64,000 nt of DNA from Alisma plantago-aquatica (GCA_963693085.1 OY856412.1:965554281-965618280), one strand, 5' to 3'; positions 33,399 to 46,940 are shown, counted from the stretch's first letter. Program-made: numbers and translations. Notes: generated by a model not told the origin, from the sequence alone.

Positions 33399-34559
33399 AT
33401 GTTGTCCAATTATTATTCTCTTATAAAGAAGATTTAATATTACAAACAAGATGGTAAATATTTCTAAATGCAAGTAAGAGTGAGGTTATCAACTTAAAGC
33501 TAGAATGATAAGGGAAAAAGTATAAAATATGCATCTAACATCCACAAAATGGTATACTATCACATACTTATAAAGGGTGTGTGTATTCTGTCTGCCCTTA
33601 ATTTTTATGTCATGATCCTATTATGTTATGGCCCTATTTTAGGTAGATTTATTATACATTATTAAAGCATGAAAAAAATATTGTTTATTTGGAAACTTTG
33701 AGTGTGTCTTATGGCAAGATGTTTCTTTTATCTCAAATATTATTCTCCATCTACTATATTACCATTCTAATCACCACCACTCGTCTCCATCCACTTTCTT
33801 TGTTTTGTTTTTTATTTATTTCAGATTATATTATATTCCTATTTCTAATCTGAGTCCCGTCGTGTTTCCCAGTTTATTATATTCTCGATTTTGCTTTAGC
33901 AACCCACCAAATCCGTCGTCGGCCCCAATTTCTCCAAATCCGTCGTCCACCCGCTCGGCTCCGTCGTCCACTCGCTCGGCTCCACCAGCAGAACAGATCT
34001 CCGGCACACATTCTGCCATCCGTAGGGCCTCATTGGCACGACCATCAGGCGTTTTGCCTTTTGGCACGGCGAACTCCCATCCGCAGAGCCTCATTGCCAC
34101 CAGCATCAGGCGTTTTGGCAGGGTCCAATCGTTCAGCCATTTTGGCACGGTGCTTCTCGTATCGTTTAGCCGTGTCACTGTGGGTGCTTCTCCTATAGTT
34201 CAGCCGTGTCACTGTGCTTCTCTCTGCAATATCTCGCCTCCGACCACCAGCATCAGGCATTTTGGCATGGTCCAATCGTTCAGCCGTTTTGGCACAGTGC
34301 TTCTCATATCGTTTAGCCGTGTCACTGTGGGTGCTTCTCCTATAGTTTAGCTGTGTCACTGTGCTTCTCTCTGCAATATCTCGCCTCCGATAGATCAAAT
34401 TTCTCATCCACAGGGTCAGCTCCTCCTGCCGCTCCGCGTCACACGGTTTGGCATGGTGAAATTATTCTATTGTCATTCAAGCTGCAACATCTCGACTCCT
34501 TAAATTCTAGACAACATCTTGCCTCCGAGCTTTTCCCAATTTATGAGCTTGTCTTGTGT
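33399..34559. other. Unassigned; GC-richer block with a 147-bp tandem duplication
   Basis: 33399-33800 is AT-rich and empty. From about 33890 the sequence becomes C/T-rich and GC-richer on the plus strand. A unit of about 147 bp beginning CCACCAGCATCAGGC(G/A)TTTTGG is tandemly duplicated (34097-34243 and 34244-34390) and includes GGCACGGTGCTTCTC and GTTTAGCCGTGTCACTGTG. A 181-codon frame spans it (33805-34350), but it is Ser/Pro-rich and repeats with the DNA; I see no domain and would not call it a gene. It may be the leader of an unrecognised element or a host gene scrap. Confidence 0.4.
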
Positions 34560-34567
34560 GGCCAATT

Positions 34568-35247
34568 TTTTTTTAACGAATGACATCTTTTCCATCAACC
34601 GTTGAACACTTTTGTGTTGCCTTGCGGCAAGTTCTCTTCTAGCACTCAGCCAGTTTAACCCTCGTTTTTCATATTAATGATTATATATGTGATGGTTGGG
34701 CTAGGTATTGCCAATTCTATCGGAATATTTGGTAATTTAAACCCTATCAGCAGTGAGCAGCGCACCTAGCCTCGCCTTGTACACCGTCGCTGCCCATCTC
34801 GGGTGCCATAACTCAGCAAGGAAGGTGCACTTGGGTTTCCGAGGCCGAACAACCTCCCAGAAATCATGACACTCCCCCGAGCGAGCATGGATACCCCTCT
34901 CGTTAACCGTATAAGTTTCCCAACAGACTTCATATTCCCTGACCATGCTTTTCCACGTGCAAGAGAATTCGTGCCTCATTGGATGGTGGAAGTCCAAGGA
35001 TCTTCCGTACCGCCTTCTCATCCACCTGGTCCATACAGAGTTTGTACCCGTGAGGAACTTGTCCACCTTCTTTCTAGTGGCCCATCTTGCTAGGTCTTTG
35101 AATTGCTTAAGGCCCAGACCTCCTTCCTCCATCAGGAAGGACATCTTTTCCCATGAGAGGGTATGAGATCCCCCCCCCCCAACAGAAATTGGCTCGCTAT
35201 AGATTGGAGACGTTCCAGCACCGCTTGTGGCAGGTGACCTTGCATCA
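34568..35247 (-). pseudogene. LINE ORF2 C-terminal part, 3' half of a split LINE
   Basis: Minus-strand frame 35144-34737 gives MSFLMEEGGLGLKQFKDLAR ... RYGRSLDFHHPMRHEFSCTWK ... WEVVRPRKPKC, the tail of plant LINE ORF2 beyond the reverse transcriptase. A short A run (minus strand, 34568-34574) may be the element tail. The sequence GGCCAATT occurs at 34560-34567 and again at 50752-50759 and may be the LINE target duplication. At 35247 the LINE is interrupted by the giant-LTR element and resumes at 49778. An 11-base C run (about 35170) lies in the coding part. Confidence 0.75.
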
Positions 35248-37952
35248 TGAAACCACCGTCTCGCGAAAACAAGATTAACTAATGCGGAAGTGAATTATTT
35301 ACAGCGGATTACTGAAAATCACTGAAAATTTAAAACTTTTTGCAAAGAGATCCATTCACAGGAAAATTCTTTAACCATGAACCAAAGTATTCCAAATTCA
35401 TCCTGGTTCACAAATACACAACTTGTACCATTCCTTTTCAAAGATTACAACATTGACTGCCCTGTTAACAAATATACACAGGCAGTATAAAAACTTCGAG
35501 GCACTAAGTCAAAACTCAGATTGATACATTTAAAACTTCGAGGACCTGAGAGTACAGAGACGACACATAGGACTACTATCTATATGACTAGATAGACAAT
35601 ATCTCTACCTGAGATCTTATTGTTGTCCCTGTTGTTGTTGTTGCTGCTGCTCTTTCTCTATTCTAGGGTTTCTGCTCTGCCTTCCATGCATACCTAAAAA
35701 TGTTTCCCATGGGGGTGAGACAATTGAAAATTGCCCCAGCAAGAGATATAACTCTCCGCCAAAAACATTGTTATTACAGTTTATTAAATTAAAACTGAGC
35801 AGGGGTTACTTTTACATTATCAGGCAGAATTATTCATCATAGAACAGAATAAGATAATCTCCATTCTCAAGGAGAGCATTGCATCTACCCATGGTAGATA
35901 AGTAATTCATCTGTCTACTTTGCAGAGAATATAAAGAAACATAAATAACATTTACCTACTAAGGAATGCACAAAGAAATGCAACATCAACCAATGAATCT
36001 CCGTATTCAATCCTTAAGCAAACATGCTATACGGCTGATTACATTTTATAATCACATTTATGCTCTGAGGAGATGAGATATACCGCTCATACTCCAACCG
36101 ACCATTACGAAATCGCCTCGGTACCATACATAGGTCATCAAAAGAGCCGGATTCTTATGACCTCATCTGTCTCAGTCAGTATGAGACCACATGCAGGACA
36201 TCTCGTGTCTCTACTAACTAGCTAGCCAGGGTATTCTGGCACCTTCGCTACAGAGTTACAACGTCAACTGCACTCTCATCGCCAATCGAGAGATTTCTTG
36301 TTTATCTCCTCGATCCGACATTAAGTATCATTGGGAGATTCGTGATACATCCATCCCGACATATTCATTAAGGATTGAGAGGTTTCTTGTTTACCTTCCA
36401 ACAATCTCTTCAAGAGGACGTAAGGATATTTTCGTCCATTTACCCCCACATATTCAAAATATGTGCTCCGGGTTTTGCCGCGGGCACCCGTTTCACCATC
36501 ACCTATTCTTGACGATGATGGATCTATGGTCAGAGCACTACATGAATATATTTCACTTGATTTATTAAGTACATTCTCATATTCTTTTAGCATCAGCCAA
36601 GTTCTCAAACATAACTTATTACAACAATGCTATAAAGAGACATGTACTACTTTTATCAGATATTTATCAGTCTTTCAAAGACCCTGGGAACTCAGTCCCT
36701 CATTTCAATACTGGAAATTCTCATCCCTTCATTTTCTCATCACCATAATCATATGGTTCTGGGTATTCAAACCCTTAACTCATCATTGAGCATTATTATA
36801 CCTTTTTCAGGTACTATCACCTTCAGGTCATCTGACCAAGGCATTCATGATACTTGTTACACAAGCATCACACCTGGCTCACAAGGCCATGAAATATCTT
36901 GTCACCTCTCACTAGGTAACAACTTACTCATGTGACTCATAAAAGTCCATGCATATTGCTTCTTTTACTAAACAACAACAACATTAAGGCACATAATGCC
37001 AATCAACATTTATTATATAAAATGTCACAGCTCAAACTAGCTATATACATCACCTCATAATATCTGTATGGTTATTAGGCATGATAACAGTCATACAATA
37101 TATTCATCACATCATGTGATGCAATAGTAACACCATTATTCCTCTACCAGGAATTAGGGTTTACTATCAAATATGGCTTCTCATTCCCTTTACCCAAATT
37201 AGGGTTAGGGTTCCCCATTTCTCATTAATTAAGGTTTCATGATTATATAATCTATCCAACCTTTAATTCATTATTCCATACCTATGGGCATTCAAAGGTA
37301 TCATAAATGGTTATTCAAGATCATTACTCTCATCATATAGCATTACTGATCATTAATTCAAGGTATGAGTTCATTCCTCATCCTCATCATGGTATGACTA
37401 CATCATACTCATTAATTAGGCTTACCCCATTCTCAAGGTGTATTAGTCAACATTTCTCAAAGTACCTTGAGTCCATTATATTTTTATTGTGACAATTGTA
37501 TAACACACACTTTATGTGTTTCTTACCCAAGGGTATTGGATTAGAGGATCATCAAGGTATATAACCCTGAAATGCTGAATGTGATAACTATCATATCTTG
37601 ATGTATCACTTTCTCATCATTTCAAACTCTGTTGAGTTATCCATCTTATCTTGTATAAAGGTATTTCCCTCTTAATACATTCCATCACTAATCTCTTACC
37701 TTTAGCATATAATGCAAAGGCCACACATTAGAATTGTACAACTATCTCACATGATATGGACTTATCTAGGTTTAAGGCATGGCTTTATTATAAAGTTGCT
37801 TATAAACAATCACAATGATACACCCTCAACTAGGGTTTCTCATCACATATCTCATGTATCCTTCATCCAATTATATTGGACTTATAACATATCAAGGTAT
37901 ACGATCATATGAGGTCACTTTCAAATCACCTCTAAATCAAACATAGAGCACC

Positions 37953-38071
37953 ACGGTCGTGCAATCAAGAACGGCCGTGCGAGGGGAAGCTACCACGGTC
38001 GTGCTACCTTGCACGGTCGTGCAAAGTGAAGCCACCACGGCCGTGCTACCTTACACGATCGTGCTACAAGA
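37953..38071. repeat. CACGGYCGTG palindrome cluster (3' LTR)
   Basis: Six copies of CACGGTCGTG, ACGGCCGTGC or close variants over about 120 bp, separated by about 8-15 bp. The right LTR has the counterpart at 46354-46471, with several copies differing at the central bases. Confidence 0.75.
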
Positions 38072-38536
38072 GATCACCTCATGAATCATATTCATGTATG
38101 AATTCATGTTAACATTATCTCAATCTGATTAGGTCACATCAACCCTTCAATCAAGTACATACAACTATGATTAACATAGTGTACCAAGTCATTGAATCTA
38201 TAAACAATTAGGGTTCATCCCTTAATTGGCTCTAATCACTTAGGTACCATTAGGGTTTCAACCTTTGTACCTTCATTGATTATCATCACTAATCAACATT
38301 GGATCAATGGATCATTCATCATCTTGATTCTTAAGAGATTCAATCACATTGGACCTCCATTACATAGGGTATCCAATTGAATTGGCCAATTGAATCTTCA
38401 ATTGCAATAGGTACTCAATTAGGTTAATCAATTGGACCTTCAGTTGCATTAGGTTCTCCATTGGACTAACCAATTGAACCTTCTATTGCATAACATAACT
38501 TGGCCTTGAAACCACCTAGGTCTCCAAATGGTTTGA

Positions 38537-38688
38537 GACCGTTTGGCCAAGTAGGTGAAGACCATTTGTCCAAGTAGGTGAAGACAGTTTGGCCAAGTAG
38601 GTGAAGACCGTTTTGCCAAGTAGGTGAAGACCGTTTGGCCAAGTAGGTGAATACCGTTTGGCCAAGTAGGTGAAGACCGTTTTCCCAT
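38537..38688. repeat. 23-bp minisatellite (3' LTR)
   Basis: About 6.5 tandem copies of GACCGTTTGGCCAAGTAGGTGAA with 0-3 changes each. Confidence 0.9.
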
Positions 38689-38865
38689 CCAACCCTTGGA
38701 TTCTAGTGAAATTTCATCAAGGTTTGGTCTATTGAGTTGATCAACACATCAGCACTTGGTTGTAATATGATTTGGTACCTTTGGACCTTCAATTGGTCAA
38801 CTATACTTAACCCCAGACCTCCAAACGGTCTTGGGTGATCCCCAAACTGTCTTGAAACCGTTTGG

Positions 38866-40070
38866 GCTATCCAACCCAAAATCTCAAATTAACTCATTGG
38901 AAATTCAGCATTGATTTCAATTAGGGTTTTCCCAACTGATTAGCCTTCAACTCATGATTCCTTGGGAATAAATCCATCAAATTTGGTGAGTTATTAACCA
39001 ACATTATTAGGAACAGTAATATCAAACGATCAATGCTTGGTCAACCATCTCAAATGGTTTTGAAACCGTTTTCCCAATAAGGCAAATTAATCAAGTTGAA
39101 AATCAGCACTTAATCCAATTAGGATTTGCCTAATGGATTAGCCTTCAACTCATGATTCCCTTGGAATTAATCTATCAAATTTGGTGAGTTATTACCCAAC
39201 ATTATTAGGAACAGTAATATCAAACGGTCAATGCTTGGTCAACCATCTCAAACGGTTTTGAAACCGTTTGCCCAAAAATTCCAATTAATCAGGTTGAAGA
39301 TCAGCACTTAATCCAATTAGGGATTACCTAATTGATTAGCCTTCAACTCACGATTCCTGTGGAATTAACCCCTAAAATTTGGTGAGTTATTAACCAACAT
39401 TATTAGGAACAGTAATCTCAAACGGTCAACTCTTGGTCAACCATCTCAAACGGTTTTGAAACCGTTTTCCCAAAAATTCTAATTAATCAGGTTGAAGATC
39501 AGCACTTAATCCAATTAGGGATTACCTAATTGATTAGCCTTAAACTCACGATTCCTTTGGAATTAACTCCTAAAATTTGGTGAGTTATTAAAAATCATTA
39601 TTAGAAACAGTAATCTCAAATGGTCAACGCTCGGTCAACCATCTCAAACGGTTTTGAAACCGTTTTCCCAAAACTTCCAATTAATCAGGTTGAAGATCAG
39701 CACTTAATCCAATTAGGGATTACCTAATTGATTAGCCTTCAACTCACGATTCCTTTGGAATTAACCCCTAAAATTTGGTGAGTTATTAACCAACATTATT
39801 AGGAACAGTAATCTCAAACAGTCAACGCTTGGTCAACCATCTCAAACGGTTTTGAAACCGTTTGCCCAAAAATTCCAATTAATCAGGTTGAAGATCAGCA
39901 CTTAATCCAATTAGGGATTACCTAATTGATTAGTCTTCAACTCACGATTCCTTTGGAATTAACCCCTAAAATTTGGTGAGTTATTAACCAACATTATTAG
40001 GAACAGTAATATCAAACGGTCAACCCTTGGTCAACCATCTCAAACGGTTTGCAAACCGTTTGATCACCAA
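38866..40070. repeat. 198-bp tandem array, six copies (3' LTR)
   Basis: The marker CAACATTATTAGGAACAGTAAT occurs at about 39000, 39200, 39400, 39597, 39795 and 39993, giving a period of 196-200 bp. Each unit contains AAACGGTTTTGAAACCGTTT or a close variant, a near-palindrome, and GGTTGAAGATCAGCACTTAA. Confidence 0.92.
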
Positions 40071-40615
40071 ACGGTTTGGTGAAATCGTTTGGTCCCAACT
40101 TCCAAACCGTTTGCCCAAGATATTTGGGGAGGTGTGTGCTTATGATGATGTCATCATCATCAAGATTCGTCCCTGAAGTTCTAACAACTTCTAATTTCAT
40201 GAATTAATAAATTTCAACCAGAAATTAATCAAGATAATGAAGGAATCATTGAAATTACAAGATTAATGGTTGAATAACAATGTAAAAAGGTTCAAGTTAT
40301 AAAACCCGCCTCCAATTGAGCTCCAAAGCTCCATGTCCACGGAAACAATGGTGGATGCAACTCCTTTCACCATTCCATGTCTCGTCCTCAAGGTTTGAGT
40401 GAAAATGAATGGTTAGAATTGAAGAGGAGATCGAAATAGGAAGAAATCCATAATTTATTTTCGATTTCCACTATGGAATCAAGGTGAAATGGATCAAGAA
40501 TCTTACCAACAGGTTGGGGACGTGCTCCCTGCTGTTCTTAGCCCTCTTGGTCGGTTTTGAAAGCAAGGGGAAGAATGAAATCCGAAAAAGAGTCCTTAGG
40601 TGGGTTGGAAAGGGC

Positions 40616-40625
40616 TCTTTTATAT
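40616..40625 (-). promoter_or_regulatory. TATA box in the 3' LTR of the giant-LTR element
   Basis: TATAAAAGAG on the minus strand, conserved at 48877-48886 in the other LTR. It is the best TATA candidate near the 5' side of the LTR. If used, U3 is about 0.9 kb and R-U5 about 5.3 kb. Confidence 0.5.
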
Positions 40626-41500
40626 GAAAATTGATGAAAGAGAAAATGTTTTATAAAAATCCATTAATTCCAAAAATGGTGCCACCACTTCCTCCTTGTT
40701 TTGCTTGCATGCAAAGTCAACCCAAAGCCACCAAAATCCCTTCCATTATCCATGGATTAAGGGAAAATAAATTAAGCTCCTTAATCCATTATAATATTAT
40801 TATATATTTTTGAGTGGGAATTCTTTTCCTTATAATAAGGTGAGTGGAATTTCACCTCCTTAAGATATTTTCGGTCCTTGCAAAGCTCAAGGACGTTCAC
40901 ACATACCTCTGAATCCAACCATTTTAATTTTCGTTGAAGGCCCTTTAATTAATACATTCATTTTTGCCCTAAATCGAGTTAGGGTTTCAATTAGGATTAA
41001 ATCTTGATTATTTTAATATCAAGATTCTCTCTCCTCCAACTTAATCCAAAATAGGTGCCCCTCTCATTTTCTTTGCTCTACATGATGCCTTAGGGACCTT
41101 ATTGAAGTGATAAATTACATATTGCACCCTAGGTTTTGGGTAAATTGCATATTACACCAAAACTAGGTTTTCATGCACATATATTGCTTTATCACCTCTT
41201 TCTTGGTATTCTGGCTTCCATAAGCCATACCTCAGCATCATTTTCACTCTCATGATGCTTCAACACATGAGGAACATATTATCATGCACAATTTGCACTT
41301 AAACCCCTCAACTTGGGTAATTTGCACATTAGTCCAAAATAAGCAAACATTGCTTCAACATTGTCCAAACAGGACCAAAATTGAAACATAAGCTCCTCAT
41401 GAGCCCTAATTACTTTTCACAAGATAGTATTAAGCATATAATCATCTTTCTTAATCAAAACACCTAGGGTTAGAGTATAACCTAGGTCAGGAATGTTACA

Positions 41501-43652
41501 AATTATAAACCCCTAACAAGGATTTCGTCCACGAAATCCAGATAAAGGAAGACAAATGTATTTCATTCATCATACTATCTAATCTTCACATAACATCTCC
41601 TTATTATGGAGACACCAAAAAGCTTTGTTCAACAAAATGTGTTTCCTTACAGGATTTTTATAGAATCAACACACAAGACACATGATCCACTGTCCCCTTA
41701 TCATAGACTGTCGAGTCAACTTTGTGTCACATAACACTTTTCTTGTTCATAGAGACATCTTACATTCCTTATTAATATCATGTTTATGCAAAGCATAAAC
41801 CCCTAACATATGATGTTCATATCATTTTATATAATTAGACTGATTTCATAGTTGACCACTCTAGGTAGCCAACCTAAACCATCTGATAATTATCAGATAC
41901 CAGAATCTCTTACCTTGGTATCAGTCACATGTGTTGGGAACACATCACATTATCATATTCCTTTCATCATGAGGCATTACTTGTTACATATGTCTTTTTC
42001 TTGGAACCAAAGTCCAAGATAACCGATACTTTTCTAAGTATCCCTCACATGAACATATTTATCTTATGCATATCAAGTGTCCTAAGACCCACTTGATTGC
42101 CATGTCCCTGAAAGGAAAGAAAACAAGGATTCATATTCCTCTTATTATTTCATGTATTTTTAGCTATTCATGAACCATTTACTCTTTATCTCATCCTAGG
42201 TTCCTTGCCTTTAGCATTGGAATTTGTAAGGATGATTACATGTCATTATCCCTTTCTTTATTATTATCTAGCATGTTTATGATCATCTCATGATCTTATC
42301 ACATTCCCATGTCCTCATTATGGGAAAGATCTTTATTATGCTGGAAGCTTTATTGAACAGGGTCCATCTCCCTCATTCTTATTCTTGTCTTATGAGGAGT
42401 ACATTTTTAGTTCCTCATACAACATGCTCATCTGAGATTATCTCAAGCTTCTCTTTCTTATGCATGAGATATGACACATTTATTCATTCCAGATTTCTAA
42501 TTTCATGATACTCATTAGATTGTCTCAGAATGACTACTTGATCAGAGCAATCAAAAAGACAACAATCTAAGAGTTTCCATACCCACTTTATCATCAATAG
42601 TTGTATACCTGGCCAGGGTTTACAAGTACTGAGATCAAGTAGTATGCACTTTTTCTAATATCATATTCCTTGCTTTTATCATAAGCATAAAATTTAACAT
42701 CCCTGGATTTTATCCAGGCATCTCTTCTATACCTCTTCCTCTTTCATAGAGGTAAGACCAATATAGAGCATTTAAAAGAATACTGAACAGAATTCAAATT
42801 CTAGTTCTCATCATTTCTTCCCTATATAGAAACCAATAGGGAAAACAAAATCAACAATCCTCTTTTTTTGTATAACAAAAAGGGTTTAGTGTACTCGACA
42901 TGTACACATTAATAGCATACCTTGTCCTCACATCGTGGTCTTATTAGTCTTATTACTGAAGCAAAAACTAGGCCATGTAATCTTACAGGTGAAAGGTTAA
43001 GACCTTTGCACTTATTTAGTGGCTACTTCCCTGATACCCTAGGCATTTATTGCACTATTAGTACCAAAAACTTTGGCTTTTTAGAACCATTAGTCAAATG
43101 TCTCTAAAATTATAGAGACCATTCCCTACTTTTTCAGCTTATTGCCCCTTCTTAGGCACTGCCATCACAGATTTATTATCTGTCTAAACTCATGGCAAAG
43201 TCTACTTTCTTGCCATAAGTTAATATTTTCCATATTTTCCCTTGTTCCAACATGACTAAGTCATTTAAGAACTCTTTTAAAGCTCAAGCTTTCTGTATTA
43301 AGGACTGATAACCTAGATGGTAAGGCTAATATCCGGTCCACTTATATGCATTACTGTTGCCCCAATCTGCCCAACAAGAGCATGATCATAGGATTCTCTA
43401 TCCTGATCCAGACTTAATGGGGATTCTCAGGCACTCATTCTATTCTTGCCTGATCCCCTGCACCTCTTCTTGGTGCAACAACATTGCTCCCAGCAATGTG
43501 TTCCTTGTGTTCTCCAGTCATTTTAACTTTTACCCTTTCTCTGCATAAGCAGAAATCATTATAGGGTATACTGGAGGACACTGTCACAAACTCGATACCT
43601 TAGTCCTATGTCTCTGTAGACTCAGCAAACCTAGAGCTCTGATACCATTAAT
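41501..43652 (-). other. Non-coding internal region of the giant-LTR element
   Basis: 2152 bp without a supported ORF on either strand. On the 3'-LTR side lie a near-palindrome GGATTTCGTCCACGAAATCC (41520-41539) and TTAGGGG as a weak polypurine candidate. On the other side lies the primer-binding site. No gag, protease, reverse transcriptase or integrase remnant was recognised, as expected for LARD elements. Confidence 0.8.
43636..43647 (-). other. Primer-binding site of the giant-LTR element
   Basis: TGGTATCAGAGC on the minus strand, 5 bp inside the LTR edge at 43653; complementary to initiator methionine tRNA. Confidence 0.92.
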
Positions 43653-46353
43653 TGAAACGACCGTCTCGTGAAAACAGGATTAACTAATGCGAAATAGAAT
43701 TATTTGCAGCGGATTACTGAAAATCACTGAAAATTTAAAACTTTTTGCAAAGAGATCCATTCACAGGAAAACTCTTTAACCATGAACCAAAGTATTCCAA
43801 ATTCATCCTGGTTTACAAGTACACAACCTGTACCATTCACTTTCAAGGATTACAACATTGACTGCCCTGTTAACAAATATACACAGGCAGTATAAAAACT
43901 TCGAGGCACTAAGCCAAAACTCATATTGATACATTTAAAACTCCGAGGACCTGAGAGTACAGAGATGACACATATGACTACTATCTAGATGACTAGACAG
44001 ACAATATCTCCACCTGAGATCTTATTGTTGTCCCTACTGTTGATGTTGCTGCTGCTCTTTCCCTGTTCTAGGGTTTCTGCTCTGCCTTCCATGCATACCT
44101 AAAAATGTTTCCCACGGGGGTGAGACAATTGAAAATTGCCCTAGCGAGAGATATAACTCTCCGCCAAAAACATTGTTATTGCAGTTTATTAAATTAAAAC
44201 TGAGCAGGGGTTACTTTTACATTATCAGGCAGAATTATTCATCATAGAACATAATAAGATAATCTCCATTCTCAAGGAGAGCATTGCATCTACCCATGGT
44301 AGATATGTAATTCATCTGTCTACTTTGCAGAGAATATAAAGAAACATAAATAACATTTACCTACTAAGGAATGCACAAAGAAATGCAACATCAACCAATG
44401 AATCTCCGTATTCAATCCTTAAGCAAACATGCTATACAGCTAATTACATTTTACAATCACACTTATGCTCTGAGGAGATGAGATATACCGCTCATACTCC
44501 AACCGACCGTTACGAAATCTCCTCAGTACCATACATAGGTCATCAAAAGAGTCAGATTCTTATGACCTCATCTGTCTCGGTCAGTACGAGACCACATGCA
44601 GGACATCTCGTGTCTCTACTAACTAGCTAGCCAGGGTATTCTGGCACTTTCGCTATAGAGTTATAGCGTCAACTGCACTCTCATCGCCAATCGAGAGATT
44701 TCTTGTTTATCTCCTCGATCCGACATTAAGTATCATTGGGAGATTCGTGATACATCCATCCTGACATATTCATGAAGGATTGAGAGGTTTCTTGTTTACC
44801 TTCCAACAATCTCTTCAAGAGGACGTAAGGATATTTTCTCCCATTTACCCCCACATATTCAAAATATGTGCTCCGAGTTTTGCCGCGGGCACCCGTTTCA
44901 CCATCACCTATTCCTGACGATGATGGATCTATGGTCAGAGCACTACATGAATAAATTTCACTTGATTTATTAAGTACATTCTCATATTCTTTTAGCATCA
45001 GCCAAGTTCTCAAACATAACTTATTACAACAATGCTATAAAGAGACATGTACTACTTTTATCAGATATTTATCAGTCTTTCAAAGACCCTGGGAACTCAG
45101 TCCCTCATTTCAATACTGGGAATTCTCATCCCTTCACATTCTCATCACCATAATCATATGGTTTTGCGTATTCAAACCCTTAACTCATCATTGAGCATTA
45201 TTATACCTTTTTCAGGTACTATCACCTTCAGGTCATCTAACCAAGGCATTCATGATACTTGTTACACAAGCATCACACCTGGCTCACAAGGCCATGAAAT
45301 ATCTTGTCACCTCTCACTAGGTAACAACTTACTCATGTGACTCATAAAAGTCCATGCATATTGCTTCTTTTACTAAGCAACAACAACATTAAGGCACATA
45401 ATGCCAATCAACATTTATTATATAAATGTCACAAATCAAACTAGCTATATACATCACCTCATAATATCTGTATGGTTATTAGGCATGATAACAATCATAC
45501 AAGATATTCATCACATCATGTGATGCAATAGTAACACCATTATTCCTCTACCAGGAATTAGGGTTTACTATCAAATAGGGCTTCTCATTCCCTTTACCCA
45601 AATTAGGGTTAGGGTTCCCCATTTCTCATTAATTAAGGTTTCATGATTATATAATCTATACAACCTTTAATTCATTATTCCATACCTCTGGGAATTCAAA
45701 GGTATCATAAATGGTTATTCAAGATCATTACTCTCATCATATAGCATTAATGATCATTAATTCAAGGTATGAGTTCATTCCTCATCCTCATCATGGTATG
45801 ACTACATCATACTCATTAATTAGGCTTACCCCATTCTCAAGGTGTATTAGTCAACATTTATCAAAGTACCTTGAGTCCATTATATTTTTATTGTGACAAT
45901 TGTATAACACACACTTCATGTGTTTCTTACCCAAGGGTATTGGATTAGAGGATCATCAAGGTATATAACCCTGAAATGATGAATGTGATAACTATCATAT
46001 CTTGATGTATCACTTTCTCATCATTTCAAACTATGTTGAGTTATCCATCTTATCTTGTATTAAGGTATTTCCCTCTTAATACATTCCATCACTAATCTCT
46101 TACCTTTAGCATATAATGCAAAGGCCACACATTAGAATTGTACAGCTATCTCACATGATATGGACTTATCTAGGTTTAAGGCATGACTTTATTATAAAGT
46201 TGCTTATAAACAATCACAATGATACACCCTCAACTAGGGTTTCTCATCACATATCTCATGTATCCTTCATCCAATTATATTGGAATTATAACATATCAAG
46301 GTATACGATCATACGAGGTCACTTTCAAATCACCTCTAAATCAAACATAGAGC

Positions 46354-46471
46354 ACCACGACCGTGCAACCAAGAACGGCCGTGCGAGGGGAAGCTACCAC
46401 GGCCGTGCTACCTTGCACGGTCGTGCAAAGTGAAGCCACCACGACCGTTCTACCTTACACGGTCGTGCTAC
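46354..46471. repeat. CACGGYCGTG palindrome cluster (5' LTR)
   Basis: Six dyads corresponding one-to-one to 37953-38071. Some changed from GGTC to GACC or GGCC at the centre. Confidence 0.7.
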
Positions 46472-46940
46472 AGGAGATCACCTCATGAATCATATTCATG
46501 TATGAATTCATGTTAACATTATCTCAATCTGATTAGGTCACATCAACCCTTCAATCAAGTACATACAACTATGATTAACATAGTGTACCAAGTCATTGAT
46601 TCTACAAACAATTAGGGTTCATCCCTTAATTGGCTCTAATCACTTAGGTACCATTAGGGTTTCAACCTTTGTACCTTCATTGATTATCATCACTAATCAA
46701 CATTGGATCAATGGATCATTCATCATCTTGATTCTCAAGAGATTCAATCACATTGGACATCCATGACATAGGGTATCCAATTGAATTGGCCAATTGAATC
46801 TTCAATTGCAATAGGTGCTCAATTAGGTTAATCAATTGGACCTTCAGTTGCATTAGGTTCTCCATTGGACTAACCAATTGAACCTTCTATTGCATAACAT
46901 AACTTAACCTTGAAACCACCTAGGTATCCAAATGGTTTGA

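Larger units (their letters stand above)
35248..41500 (-). repeat. 3' LTR of the giant-LTR element, 6253 bp
   Basis: Minus-strand start TGTAACATTCCTGACC at 41500, end ...GGTGGTTTCA at 35248. Contents in minus-strand order: short U3, TATA at about 40620, 198-bp repeat array, 23-bp minisatellite, CACGGCCGTG palindrome cluster, AT-rich stretch, then a GTTATATCTCTTGCTGGGGC block near the end. A 95-codon frame (36321-36608) persists in both LTRs but has no recognisable domain. Confidence 0.9.

Noticed and set aside
33805..34350. 181-codon frame as a possible gene
   Set aside because: Ser/Pro-rich, no domain, and its second half simply repeats with the 147-bp DNA duplication.
36321..36608. 95-codon minus-strand frame present in both giant LTRs (also 44726-45013)
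   Set aside because: Conservation is explained by LTR duplication; the few differences change amino acids freely and no domain is recognisable.
38449..38688. 79-codon repeat-containing frame in the LTR
   Set aside because: Generated by translating the 23-bp minisatellite.
38537..40070. Regularly spaced repeats considered as a CRISPR array
   Set aside because: Units are directly adjacent tandem repeats without unique spacers, in a plant LTR present twice; they are minisatellite/satellite-like arrays.
41520..41539. Near-palindrome GGATTTCGTCCACGAAATCC as a recombination site
   Set aside because: It matches the GGACGAAATCC tail found near the 3' LTR of chromovirus-type gypsy elements; the dyad is probably incidental or an RNA feature.
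43636..43647. Methionine-tRNA-like sequence as a tRNA gene
   Set aside because: Only the 12-nt primer-binding complement is present; no cloverleaf. The same applies to 20097-20108 and 31974-31985.
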